64,000 nucleotides of DNA from Niastella yeongjuensis (GTDB taxonomy: Bacteria > Bacteroidota > Bacteroidia > Chitinophagales > Chitinophagaceae), in NCBI RefSeq assembly GCF_900110245.1, contig NZ_FOCZ01000010.1:1-64000 (forward strand). The letters run 5' to 3'. Positions 44,628 through 52,772 of the stretch are shown here, piece after piece (position 1 is the stretch's first letter; the number at the start of each line of letters is the position of its first letter). Made by a program: the position numbers and the translations under genes. The notes beneath the pieces were generated by a model. The model worked only from the letters and a program-made list of their open reading frames with translations. It made no database searches and was not told the origin of the DNA.

Positions 44628-46373
44628 ATGAACAAGAAATCATTTAAACTACATACCATAGCCTGCGGTTTGCTGTTAGTGGCCATGACAGGCTGTACCA
44701 AGCTTAAAGAAAAAGTAATAGACGAAGTACAGGGCACCAGTGGAAGTCCCGAAAATGCGCTGGGCGCAGTATACTCACAATTGGACAATGGTACTTTTGT
44801 AGACCATAGCCAGTTATTTGCCCTGCAGGAATATACAACCGATGAAGCGATCTTACCAACACGCGGCAGCGACTGGGGCGACGGTGGCATTTATCGTGCC
44901 CTGCACGAATTTACCTGGGCGCCCGATCATTCTATGATCACCAACACCTGGAACAACCTGAACAGTGGCATGCAATTATCGCTGGCAGCCATCAACAGCA
45001 TTAACAAGGCATCGGATCTTCCCAACAAGGCCCAAATGCTGGCAGAAGCCAAAGCCCTGCTTGCATTATACACTTTTCAGGCATTGGACCTGTATGGCCA
45101 GGCACCTTACCGGGACGACAGTGATTCGCTGCGTGTAATGAAAGCTGCCACCGGCATCGATGACCTGATCAAAAGCGTAGAATCAGTAATACCTGATCTG
45201 GCAGATTTAAGCAAGAGTAAATTAAACGGTCGTTTTTCTAAACAGGCTGCTTATGCCCTGTTGGCAGATATGTACCTGAACCGTTCGGTGTACAAAGACC
45301 GTTATGCTTCCTCTTTTAAATTTGATGAACCGGCGGTTGATAACAACGGCACCGACATGGATAAGGTGATCTCGTATACTACCCAGCTTATTAATGGGAA
45401 TTTTAAACTGGACAGCAACTTCTTCCACAATTTCGATATCGAGAATGGAGATGCAAAAGAGCTGATCTTTGTTATAAGCCAGGATGTGACCACCCTGCGC
45501 GCCAGCAGTAATAATTTTGCTTACATGCCTATGGAAAGAGGTCAGCACTGTTCACCCGGCACCAGGGGTACCAATGCTTCCTGTACTACCCCTGAGTTTT
45601 ATTATACCTGGGATAACAATCATGATGACCCGCGCTTTCAACGTAAATACAAATATAAAGATGGTACCTGGTTCAATAACGATGGTACAGATGTGAGCGT
45701 ACCTGCGAGCGACTTTGTTGCCAATATACAGGCGCCCTGGTTCCACTTCAACCGGGGTATGCAGGTTGGTCAACAGTATGGACCAGTCATTGTGAATGGT
45801 GACTTTGATCGTACCATTGACGGACGTATTAAAGTAAGTAAGTTGTATTGCGATAAATCGACCGTAACCCCTATGGATTTCACCCCAACGCTTACTTTTG
45901 ATAATCCCAGCCAGGGTGTATTTACCCAAACGCAGATCAATCAGGGTGTTCGTCCATTTAAATATGAGTTTGACCCCGAGGGTGCCAACAGCAAAAGCAA
46001 TTGTGATATTCCGGTTTACCGCTTGGGAGCCATGTATTGTATGCGTGCAGAAGCTTATTTACGCAAAGGCCTGAGTGCTGAGGCGCTGGCAGATGTGAAT
46101 ATGCTGCGTACCAGCAGAACGCGCGAAGAACTGTATAACAGTACTCCCGGAAAAGCACTTACTGCTATTGATTTGCAATCGCTTTACAATGAAACCGGGT
46201 ATGAAATGTATTGGGAATTGTACAGAAGAAAAGCGGCCATTCGTTTTGGTAAGTTCGAAGCAGCCAATACAACCAAACCCGTATCACAGCCTTTCCGCCG
46301 GGTGTTCCCGATCCCGCAGGCAACAAGGGATGCTTCAAAATTATTTGAGCAGAACGAAGGCTATAAAAAATAA
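44628..46373 (+). CDS. SusD-like glycan-binding lipoprotein
   Basis: The 581-residue lipoprotein (signal ending LLVAMTGCTKL) has the SusD order: GSPENALGAVYSQLDN, WNNLNSGMQLSLAAINSINKA, AEAKALLALYTFQALDLYGQAPY, KQAAYALLADMYLNRSVY, then YRLGAMYCMRAEAYLRKGLSAEALADVNMLRTSRTREEL, LYNETGYEMYWELYRRKAAIRFGKFE and FRRVFPIPQATRDASKLFEQNEGY. It pairs with the SusC just upstream, and a terminator follows directly. Confidence 0.94.
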   Translation: MNKKSFKLHTIACGLLLVAMTGCTKLKEKVIDEVQGTSGSPENALGAVYSQLDNGTFVDHSQLFALQEYTTDEAILPTRGSDWGDGGIYRALHEFTWAPDHSMITNTWNNLNSGMQLSLAAINSINKASDLPNKAQMLAEAKALLALYTFQALDLYGQAPYRDDSDSLRVMKAATGIDDLIKSVESVIPDLADLSKSKLNGRFSKQAAYALLADMYLNRSVYKDRYASSFKFDEPAVDNNGTDMDKVISYTTQLINGNFKLDSNFFHNFDIENGDAKELIFVISQDVTTLRASSNNFAYMPMERGQHCSPGTRGTNASCTTPEFYYTWDNNHDDPRFQRKYKYKDGTWFNNDGTDVSVPASDFVANIQAPWFHFNRGMQVGQQYGPVIVNGDFDRTIDGRIKVSKLYCDKSTVTPMDFTPTLTFDNPSQGVFTQTQINQGVRPFKYEFDPEGANSKSNCDIPVYRLGAMYCMRAEAYLRKGLSAEALADVNMLRTSRTREELYNSTPGKALTAIDLQSLYNETGYEMYWELYRRKAAIRFGKFEAANTTKPVSQPFRRVFPIPQATRDASKLFEQNEGYKK

Positions 46374-46397
46374 ACCCGTGCGTTGATAGTTGTTATA

Positions 46398-46431
46398 AAG
46401 GGCTTCCCGATATGGTAGGCCCTTATTTTTT
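46398..46431 (+). terminator. Intrinsic terminator after SusD
   Basis: AAGGGC pairs with GCCCTT across a 15-base loop, followed by ATTTTTT. It ends three bases before the first unit of the next LytTR-type operator. Confidence 0.75.
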
Positions 46432-46433
46432 AC

Positions 46434-46484
46434 ACGCCTATCGATCGAAACAACACGGCCATTGCCCAAAAATGCACGTTTATC
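46434..46484 (+). promoter_or_regulatory. Triple 21-bp-phased LytTR-type operator
   Basis: ACGCCTATC, ACGGCCATT and ACGTTTATC start at 46434, 46455 and 46476, exactly 21 bp apart. The last unit continues as ATCAAGTTTG, also present after the array at 47044. A TATTTTCG candidate -7 element starts 50 bp after the third unit, one helical turn further than at the 40774 array. Confidence 0.7.
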
Positions 46485-46571
46485 AAGTTTGGTATACAAA
46501 TGGTTCATTGCATCATTAATTTATTTATTTTCGGAATTCCAAATATTAGGATCACGCTAAATGCTTGCAGT

Positions 46572-47027
46572 TTGCGAATAGTTTATTTGTTTTCTATATT
46601 GTGCCTCATTCTGGTATCTTCCTGCAGGAGAAATAAAGATGGGTGTCCGGCTACTTTTTTAGATAAAGGTGATGACCGGTTAACCATTGTAAATAATTCC
46701 TCAGAAAGGATAACTTTTACTTACGGTTTTGAATATCCCGATGATACCAGTTATTTGCAGACATTTGTTCGAACCGTTCCGCAAATAGATGGCAACCCGG
46801 CTTATAATGTAGGTCCCAATGGTACAAAAAAATTTAGAACAAACAGCTGCTGGGAATCAGTGTTCGAGGTAAGTATTCCTTCTGGTAAATTGCACTTCGT
46901 GATCTTTAATATCGATTCAATAAAGGCTTATCCAGCTGCCGAGATCATCAGCCGGGGTTTGTACAAAAGCTATCTGTATACACTGGACCAATTAAAGGAC
47001 AATAACTGGAGGGTGGAGTATCCTTAG
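46572..47027 (+). CDS. Lipoprotein, paralogue of 40889-41344
   Basis: The 151-residue lipoprotein is the same length as its paralogue. Using the TTG at 46572 the signal reads as MRIVYLFSILCLILVSSCRR, matching the paralogue in position; the frame is open upstream to an ATG at 46500 but that would bury the signal peptide. Shared features are CPATFLDKGDDRLTIVNNSS, SCWESVFEVSIPSGKL, FNIDSIKAYPAAEII and a near-identical C-terminus. Differences are concentrated in the middle (YGFEYPDDTSYLQTFVRTVPQ), which suggests a variable surface. Family unknown. Confidence 0.75.
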   Translation: MRIVYLFSILCLILVSSCRRNKDGCPATFLDKGDDRLTIVNNSSERITFTYGFEYPDDTSYLQTFVRTVPQIDGNPAYNVGPNGTKKFRTNSCWESVFEVSIPSGKLHFVIFNIDSIKAYPAAEIISRGLYKSYLYTLDQLKDNNWRVEYP

Positions 47028-47043
47028 TGCCCCTGCCGCTTAC

Positions 47044-47094
47044 ACAGTTATCCGCAAAAACTGCACGGTTATTGGCGAAAATGACACACTGATC
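47044..47094 (+). promoter_or_regulatory. Triple 21-bp-phased LytTR-type operator with TAnnTTTG
   Basis: ACAGTTATC, ACGGTTATT and the weaker ACACTGATC start at 47044, 47065 and 47086, exactly 21 bp apart. A perfect Bacteroidota -7 element TACATTTG lies at 47126-47133, starting 40 bp after the third unit. It drives the BACON/propeller lipoprotein gene at 47159. Confidence 0.72.
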
Positions 47095-47158
47095 AAGTTT
47101 GTCAGATATTTTTAGGGGTGGATATTACATTTGTTCGCAAATCAAAGAATCCATTGCC

Positions 47159-48733
47159 ATGAGAACGAAATTTTATCCTTACCTGGTTATTTTCCTGTTA
47201 TTTATTCTAGGCTATTCCTGTAAAAAGGACGATGCCAATAGTGCTGATCCTGCTTTAAACATCAGCCGTACAGACCTGCAGGTGGGCAACGATGCCGGTT
47301 ATACCGATACGGTGGTGATTCAGTCGAACATAGATTGGACCTTAAGTGTCTCTGACGAGGCCAGCGCCTGGTTATCTGTAGATCCGGTAAAAAAAACAGC
47401 AGGTGATAGTACAATCGTAACAATAAAGGTTATTGCCGCTAATAACTCCTCCTCACAAACCGCAACAATTACGATTACGCCTGCCGGTTCAGACCTGCAG
47501 CCCCGCCAGATAAACATAACACGAAAAGCATACAACCTGGTATGGCAAAAATGTTATGGTGGTTCAGAAGATGATCTGTGTTTTGGAACGGCCCTGTTAC
47601 CCAATGGCCAGCTTGTTACTGCTGGTATGGCGTATAGTACTGATGGCGACTTAGCGGGACTTACATACTATCCTACCGGCTGGGTAATGGGAGCGGGTAG
47701 CGATGGCAACAGGCTTTGGCAAAAAAAAGTGGAGCCGATTGGTGTACAATACAGATCGATCACGACTTCACCTGATGGTGGTACAGTTAGTTTAGGATAT
47801 GCTGCTGCCAGTCAGACATATTGGTACACCGATTTTTTTGTGGTTAAATTCGACGCCAATGGAAATCTGGTATGGAATAAACAATATGGCGGATTATTAG
47901 CTGAAACGCCAGTTAAAATAATAAGCACTGCAGATGGCGGGTATGTTCTTGCGGGAACTACTTATAGTAATGATGGTGATTTTAGTACCAATCACGGTGG
48001 CGTAGACATCTGTATAATAAAAATCGATGCAAATGGCGGTGTTGTGTGGCAAAAAACTTTTGGTGGTGATAAGGATGAAAACATTGGTACCATAGGAGCG
48101 TGCTCAGATGGTAGCTTTATAGTATATGGTATGACCGCAAGTAATAATAGTGGGGATGTTGGGACTAATCATGGCATTAATGACCTGCTTGTTATAAAGA
48201 TCGATGCCAGTGGGAATAAAATATGGAGTAAAACATTAGGCGGTTCCCGGGCCGAGATACCTGCAGCCGTTATTGGCGATACCGACGGCGGCTGTATCGT
48301 GACAGCGTCTACAATGAGTACAGATGGTGATCTGGCCATGCGTTCCGGAAGCGATATTGATACCTGGGTGGTTAAGTTCACCAAAGATGGTCAAATAGGC
48401 TGGCAATCTATTCTGGGAGGTACAGGTGTCGAAGTGCCAACTGATATGGAGCGTTTGCCTAATGGCAATATAGCATTGGCAGGCAGCATCGTGAGCACTG
48501 ATGGCGTGGTAACCGGTAGTCATGGGGGAGGAGATGTTTGGGTGGCAGTACTAAACAGTTGGGGTAAAATAGTATGGCAAAAGGCATTCGGTAGCACGCT
48601 TTCTGATAACACTCAGGATGTAACTACAGGCGCGGATGGATCGATCATGGTTACGAGTTTAGTAAACGGAAATGATGGTGATGTGAGCGGCAATCATGGA
48701 AAGAGAGATACCTGGATCTTTAAACTGCAATAG
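47159..48733 (+). CDS. BACON-domain lipoprotein with beta-propeller repeats
   Basis: The 524-residue lipoprotein (signal LVIFLLFILGYSCKK) has a BACON-type beta-sandwich at about 30-120 (LNISRTDLQVGNDAGYTDTVVIQS, WLSVDPVKKTAGDSTIVTIKV, ITRKAYN) and then seven to eight propeller repeats with the pattern VWQK-FGG---D, DGG-ILAG-T-S-DGDV--NHG--D-W-VKID--G (for example VWQKTFGGDKDENIGTIGAC). BACON domains often bind mucin- or glycan-type ligands in this phylum. Such repeat lipoproteins are exposed at the surface, and no catalytic motif is seen. ATG 47159 follows the perfect TACATTTG promoter element by 25 bp. Confidence 0.82.
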   Translation: MRTKFYPYLVIFLLFILGYSCKKDDANSADPALNISRTDLQVGNDAGYTDTVVIQSNIDWTLSVSDEASAWLSVDPVKKTAGDSTIVTIKVIAANNSSSQTATITITPAGSDLQPRQINITRKAYNLVWQKCYGGSEDDLCFGTALLPNGQLVTAGMAYSTDGDLAGLTYYPTGWVMGAGSDGNRLWQKKVEPIGVQYRSITTSPDGGTVSLGYAAASQTYWYTDFFVVKFDANGNLVWNKQYGGLLAETPVKIISTADGGYVLAGTTYSNDGDFSTNHGGVDICIIKIDANGGVVWQKTFGGDKDENIGTIGACSDGSFIVYGMTASNNSGDVGTNHGINDLLVIKIDASGNKIWSKTLGGSRAEIPAAVIGDTDGGCIVTASTMSTDGDLAMRSGSDIDTWVVKFTKDGQIGWQSILGGTGVEVPTDMERLPNGNIALAGSIVSTDGVVTGSHGGGDVWVAVLNSWGKIVWQKAFGSTLSDNTQDVTTGADGSIMVTSLVNGNDGDVSGNHGKRDTWIFKLQ

Positions 48734-48752
48734 GTTAGTATATACTTTAAAG

Positions 48753-48782
48753 AGCCTTGACGGTACCGTCAAGGCTTTTTAT
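48753..48782 (+). terminator. Intrinsic terminator
   Basis: AGCCTTGACGGT and ACCGTCAAGGCT form a perfect 24-base palindrome followed by TTTTTAT. It ends the BACON-propeller transcript. Confidence 0.92.
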
Positions 48783-48861
48783 TTACGCAAACGTTAGCGT
48801 AACATTCTCCCAGCCTCGGGGGCCATTATGGTTATATTTGTCACCTCCACATTACCAAAAT

Positions 48862-51243
48862 ATGAAAGGAAGAAAATACCCGTACGTTGCCCTGCTTGCC
48901 CTGGTTGGCATTGTCTCATTCAAACCCCTTACTGCTATTTACAAGGACGGTTGGATAGATCTGAACAAGAACGGTAAAAAAGACATTTATGAAGATCCTA
49001 AACAACCGGTAAACACCCGCACGGCCGATCTGTTGTCGAAAATGACACTGGAAGAAAAGACCTGCCAGATGGCAACGCTCTATGGCTGGCACCGCGTGTT
49101 GAAAGATTCGCTGCCTACTGCCGATTGGAAGAATGCCATTTGGAAAGATGGAATTGCCAATATAGATGAACACCTGAATGGTTTTGCCGGTTGGGGCAAA
49201 ACACCCCCGATAGATCTGGTAAAAGATATGGAGAAACACGTATGGGCCATGAACGAGACCCAGCGTTTTTTTATAGAACAAACCCGCCTGGGCATTCCGG
49301 CTGATTTTACCAATGAAGGCATCCGGGGTGTTGAAGCCTATGAAGCTACTGGTTTCCCTACCGCACTTAATATGGGCATGACCTGGAACCCGGTACTGGT
49401 ACACCAGGAAGGCATTATTACCGGTCGCGAAGCCCGCGCACTGGGTTACACCAACGTGTATGCACCTATCCTGGATGTAGCGCGGGATCAGCGCTGGGGC
49501 AGGCTGGAAGAAACGTATGGGGAAGATCCGTACCTGGTAGCCAGTATGGGTATTGCAATGGCCAAAGGTATTCAGCAGGATGGTAAGGTTGCATCAACTG
49601 CCAAACATTTTGCGGTATACAGTGCCAATAAAGGCGCCCGGGAAGGACAGGCCCGCACAGACCCACAGGTAGCACCACGCGAAGTGGAGAATCTCCTGTT
49701 GTATCCTTTTAAGAAAGTTATAAAAGAAGCGGGCATCATGGGTGTAATGAGCTCGTACAATGACTATGATGGCATTCCCGTCTCGGGCAGCAATTACTGG
49801 CTGATCCAGCGCCTGCGGGTTGAAATGGGCTTTACCGGTTATGTGGTGAGCGACAGCGATGCGCTCGAATACCTGGCTACCAAACACCATGTAGCTGCCA
49901 ATTTAAAAGAGGCCGTTTACCAGGCATTCATGGCCGGTATGAACGTGCGTACCACATTTCGCGCTCCTGATAGTATTATTATCTACCTGCGTCAGCTGGT
50001 AAAAGAAGGCCGCATTCCCATGGATACCATCAACCACCGCGTGGCTGATGTATTGCGCGTGAAATTCAAATTGGGATTATTCGATCATCCCTATGTTGAA
50101 AGTGCCGCAGAAACCAGGAACGTGGTGAATAGTGATGCCAGTCAGCAAGTGGCATTACAGGCATCCCGCGAAAGTGTGGTACTGCTGAAAAATAATAACA
50201 ATGTGCTGCCCATATCAAAAGGATTAACGAAAGTAGCAGTGCTTGGTCCCAACGCCACCGATGACGATTATGCGCATGCGCATTACGGTCCATTGGGTTC
50301 TCCGAGCGTAAACATCCTGCAGGGCATTCAGGCAAAACTGGGTGCCGATAACGTGTTGTATGCAAAAGGCGCCGATCTGGTTGACAAACGCTGGCCTGAA
50401 AGTGAGATCCTGCCTGAGCCGCTGGATGCCAGTGAACAGGCTATGCTCGATTCGGCAGTAAATATGGCCAAACAGGCGCATTTGGCAGTTGTTGTTGTAG
50501 GCGGAAATACCAAAACTGCCGGTGAGAACAAAAGCCGCACCAGTCTTGATTTACCTGGCCACCAGTTGGAACTGGTAAAAGCCATCAAAGCAACAGGCAA
50601 ACCGGTGGTGGTCGTATTGCTCGGTACACAGCCTATGAGCATTAACTGGATCGATAAGAACGTAGATGGGATCATTTACGCAGGTTATCCCGGAGTAAAA
50701 GGCGGTACCGCCATTGCCGATGTGTTGTTTGGTGATTACAATCCGGGTGGTAAACTCACGCTAACCTGGCCTAAATCGGTTGGACAATTACCTTATAATT
50801 TCCCCAGCAAACCCGGTGCGCAATCAGACGAAGGTGAGCATGCAAGAATAAAAGGATTTTTGTATCCATTTGGTTTTGGCTTAAGCTATACCAGTTTTGG
50901 GTACAACAACCTGAAGATAAACACCGGCAAAACAACCACCGATCCTATTGCCGTAACCGTAGATGTTACCAATACCGGTAAGTTAGCTGGTGATGAGGTA
51001 GTGCAATGTTACCTGCGCGATGTATTGAGTTCAGTAACTACGTACGAAAAACTGTTGAAAGGTTTTGAACGGGTGCATTTGCAGGCCGGCGAAACCAAAA
51101 CAGTTTCCTTTACCATTCCCCGCGAAGAGTTGAAATTGTATAACCGCGAGATGAAGTTTGTGCTGGAACCCGGTGAGTTCAGTATAATGGTAGGTACTTC
51201 TTCAAATGATATTAAGCAGAAAGAAAGTTTCTTTATAAAATAA
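48862..51243 (+). CDS. GH3 family beta-glucosidase-like enzyme
   Basis: The 793-residue exported enzyme has an N-terminal signal (YVALLALVGIVSFKPLTA), the N-terminal GH3 barrel (ADLLSKMTLEEKTCQMATL, TNEGIRGVEAYEATGFPTAL, YGEDPYLVASMGIAMAKGIQ, STAKHFAVYSANKGAREG, with the nucleophile Asp331 in GYVVSDSDALEYL), the alpha/beta sandwich (SRESVVLLKNNNNVLPISKG, VVVVGGNTKTAGENKSRTSLDLP) and a C-terminal fibronectin-like domain (YPFGFGLSYTSFGYNNL, LAGDEVVQCYLRD, LKGFERVHLQAGETKTVSF). Family members remove terminal beta-glucose, xylose or similar residues; specificity cannot be read from sequence. ATG 48862 gives the signal peptide; the in-frame 48757 start overlaps the previous terminator. Confidence 0.94.
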   Translation: MKGRKYPYVALLALVGIVSFKPLTAIYKDGWIDLNKNGKKDIYEDPKQPVNTRTADLLSKMTLEEKTCQMATLYGWHRVLKDSLPTADWKNAIWKDGIANIDEHLNGFAGWGKTPPIDLVKDMEKHVWAMNETQRFFIEQTRLGIPADFTNEGIRGVEAYEATGFPTALNMGMTWNPVLVHQEGIITGREARALGYTNVYAPILDVARDQRWGRLEETYGEDPYLVASMGIAMAKGIQQDGKVASTAKHFAVYSANKGAREGQARTDPQVAPREVENLLLYPFKKVIKEAGIMGVMSSYNDYDGIPVSGSNYWLIQRLRVEMGFTGYVVSDSDALEYLATKHHVAANLKEAVYQAFMAGMNVRTTFRAPDSIIIYLRQLVKEGRIPMDTINHRVADVLRVKFKLGLFDHPYVESAAETRNVVNSDASQQVALQASRESVVLLKNNNNVLPISKGLTKVAVLGPNATDDDYAHAHYGPLGSPSVNILQGIQAKLGADNVLYAKGADLVDKRWPESEILPEPLDASEQAMLDSAVNMAKQAHLAVVVVGGNTKTAGENKSRTSLDLPGHQLELVKAIKATGKPVVVVLLGTQPMSINWIDKNVDGIIYAGYPGVKGGTAIADVLFGDYNPGGKLTLTWPKSVGQLPYNFPSKPGAQSDEGEHARIKGFLYPFGFGLSYTSFGYNNLKINTGKTTTDPIAVTVDVTNTGKLAGDEVVQCYLRDVLSSVTTYEKLLKGFERVHLQAGETKTVSFTIPREELKLYNREMKFVLEPGEFSIMVGTSSNDIKQKESFFIK

Positions 51244-51265
51244 GTTAGTTAGTAAGTAATCGAAA

Positions 51266-51296
51266 CAAAATGGCTCGCCGCGGCGGGTCATTTTTG
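51266..51296 (+). terminator. Intrinsic terminator after GH3
   Basis: CAAAATG and CATTTTTG flank a GC-rich core built on CGCCGCGGCG, with the T run at the end. It closes the GH3 transcript. Confidence 0.8.
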
Positions 51297-51569
51297 TTTG
51301 GAGCTACCTTCGGATTTTCGTTTTCTTGTGTTTTCATTTTGGCACTTCTGCCTGAAAAGAAAGGAGAAAACAATAAAAACAATCTTCTTATTCTGGTATA
51401 TTGAATCAACCGACCTGCTTCAAAATCTATATCGATTTAGAATCCTCTAAATTCTATTACAATCCCTGTTCTGGTGCTTTCATCCAAAATGGCTTGCTAA
51501 AATTTTCTATAACGATATAGTCCGTTTTTCCTTGTTTTCATGTCTGGAATGGCTGCGCGCTTGCTCCGG

Positions 51570-51706
51570 GATGAAGCCGGTTTGGCCGTGGAGGTTGTTC
51601 GGGATTTGTTCGGGTTTCTCCCGGGTACACCCCAACATTCCCGGGGCAGATCCGAACAAATCCCGAACAAGATCAACAGCAATCCCGGCACAATACCGGC
51701 TTCATC
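51570..51706. repeat. Long inverted-repeat (hairpin) element
   Basis: GATGAAGCCGGT at 51570-51581 is the exact inverse of ACCGGCTTCATC at 51695-51706. An inner 19-bp arm at 51595-51613 is the exact inverse of CCGAACAAATCCCGAACAA at 51652-51670, and CCCGGG motifs occur on both sides of the loop. No transposase or protein-coding content is seen. It resembles a non-autonomous palindromic repeat element. Confidence 0.75.
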
Positions 51707-51890
51707 CACCTGGCAAAACTGACGCCGGGGCACCGGCACTTTTACGATCCTCTTTCGCTTTTCTTTCGATCGTAAATAATCAAAAATAGGTAGTGGGAGT
51801 GCTTTTATTGATAATCAGTGAGATGAATATTATGACGGGCAAATGGAAAGGTGTGTTATATCCGTATTTTTTTCTTTTTCTTTTGTTTGT

Positions 51891-51923
51891 TTTGCTATTT
51901 TTTCGATTGTTTTCTTATTTTTG
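51891..51923 (+). promoter_or_regulatory. Bacteroidota-type promoter of the sugar operon
   Basis: TTTG at 51891-51894 and TATTTTTG at 51916-51923 match the -33 TTTG and -7 TAnnTTTG consensus of Bacteroidota, separated by 21 bp. It lies 25 bp upstream of the DeoR gene. Confidence 0.65.
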
Positions 51924-51948
51924 ATTCACAGCCCTCAAAACAAACTAT

Positions 51949-52716
51949 ATGTTACCAAATCTAAGGCGGGAAAAAATACTGGAAATGCTCCGCGAGGATG
52001 GTTCAGCAAAAGTGGGTGACCTGGCAAGAATCTTTAAAGTAACCGAAGTAACTATACGTCAGGATCTTGAGAAGCTCGAAAAAGAAGAAATGGTGATCCG
52101 CGAACATGGCGGCGCCTATCTGAAAAATATCGAAGATCAGGTAAAAGATTTCTATGTGGCCCACCAGGAATTGCATAACCTGGCCAAAGAAAAGATCGCC
52201 ACCAAATGCCTGGAGTTCATTGAAAGCGGCGACACCATTATTCTCGATTCCGGTTCAACCGTAACCGAGATCGCAAAAAAACTGAAAGGCTTTAGAAACC
52301 TGACGGTGATCACCAACGCCCTGAACATTGCCATGATGCTGGGTACGGAACCGGGCATCGAGGTAGTAATGACAGGTGGTGAATTTAAACCACCCACCTT
52401 GTCGTTGACCGGTCAAAAAGCAGCCGATTTTTTTAAAGGTATCAACGTATCAAAGCTCTTTTTAGCAACGGCGGGCATCTCGCTGAAATCGGGGTTAACA
52501 TATCCCAGCTTAAGCGATATCATAGTGAAGAAAGCCATGATAGAAGCGGCAGAAACGACTTACCTGGTTGCCGATTCTTCCAAAATAGGAAAGAATGCCT
52601 TTGCCAGCCTGGGTGCCTTGTCGCTCATCAATTACATCATCACCGATGATGGCATAGAAGATAAAGACAGAAAACTGTTCGAAGAACAGGAAATAGAACT
52701 CATAATAGCCAGTTAA
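51949..52716 (+). CDS. DeoR-family transcriptional regulator
   Basis: The 255-residue regulator has an N-terminal winged helix-turn-helix (RREKILEMLREDGSAKVGDLARIFKVTEVTIRQDLEKLEKE, residues 6-56, then REHGGAYL) and a C-terminal sugar-phosphate sensor domain related to ribose-5-phosphate isomerase (DTIILDSGSTVTEIAKKL, LTVITNALNIAMML, MTGGEFKP, SKLFLATAGISLKSGLTYPS, KIGKNAFASLG, YIITDDGI). DeoR proteins usually repress and are released by a phosphorylated intermediate. As the first gene of the operon it should control the sugar genes that follow. A CGATGG/CCATCG inverted repeat lies at 52732-52749, between it and the isomerase gene. Confidence 0.93.
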   Translation: MLPNLRREKILEMLREDGSAKVGDLARIFKVTEVTIRQDLEKLEKEEMVIREHGGAYLKNIEDQVKDFYVAHQELHNLAKEKIATKCLEFIESGDTIILDSGSTVTEIAKKLKGFRNLTVITNALNIAMMLGTEPGIEVVMTGGEFKPPTLSLTGQKAADFFKGINVSKLFLATAGISLKSGLTYPSLSDIIVKKAMIEAAETTYLVADSSKIGKNAFASLGALSLINYIITDDGIEDKDRKLFEEQEIELIIAS

Positions 52717-52772
52717 TAAACCACATTACAACGATGGCCAGGCCCATCGGGAAACAGTATTAATAATTACAG

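Larger units (their letters stand above)
51244..51948. other. 705 bp gene-free region with terminator, long hairpin and promoter
   Basis: No believable gene lies here. The short frames on both strands at 51497-51789 are products of an inverted repeat and encode matching NPNKSRT/DPNKSRT peptides on opposite strands. The region holds the GH3 terminator, a 137-bp hairpin element and the DeoR promoter, annotated separately. Confidence 0.6.

Noticed and set aside
51497-51789. Overlapping short frames on both strands, with NPNKSRT/DPNKSRT peptides
   Set aside because: The similar peptides come from an inverted repeat read on opposite strands, not from real proteins.
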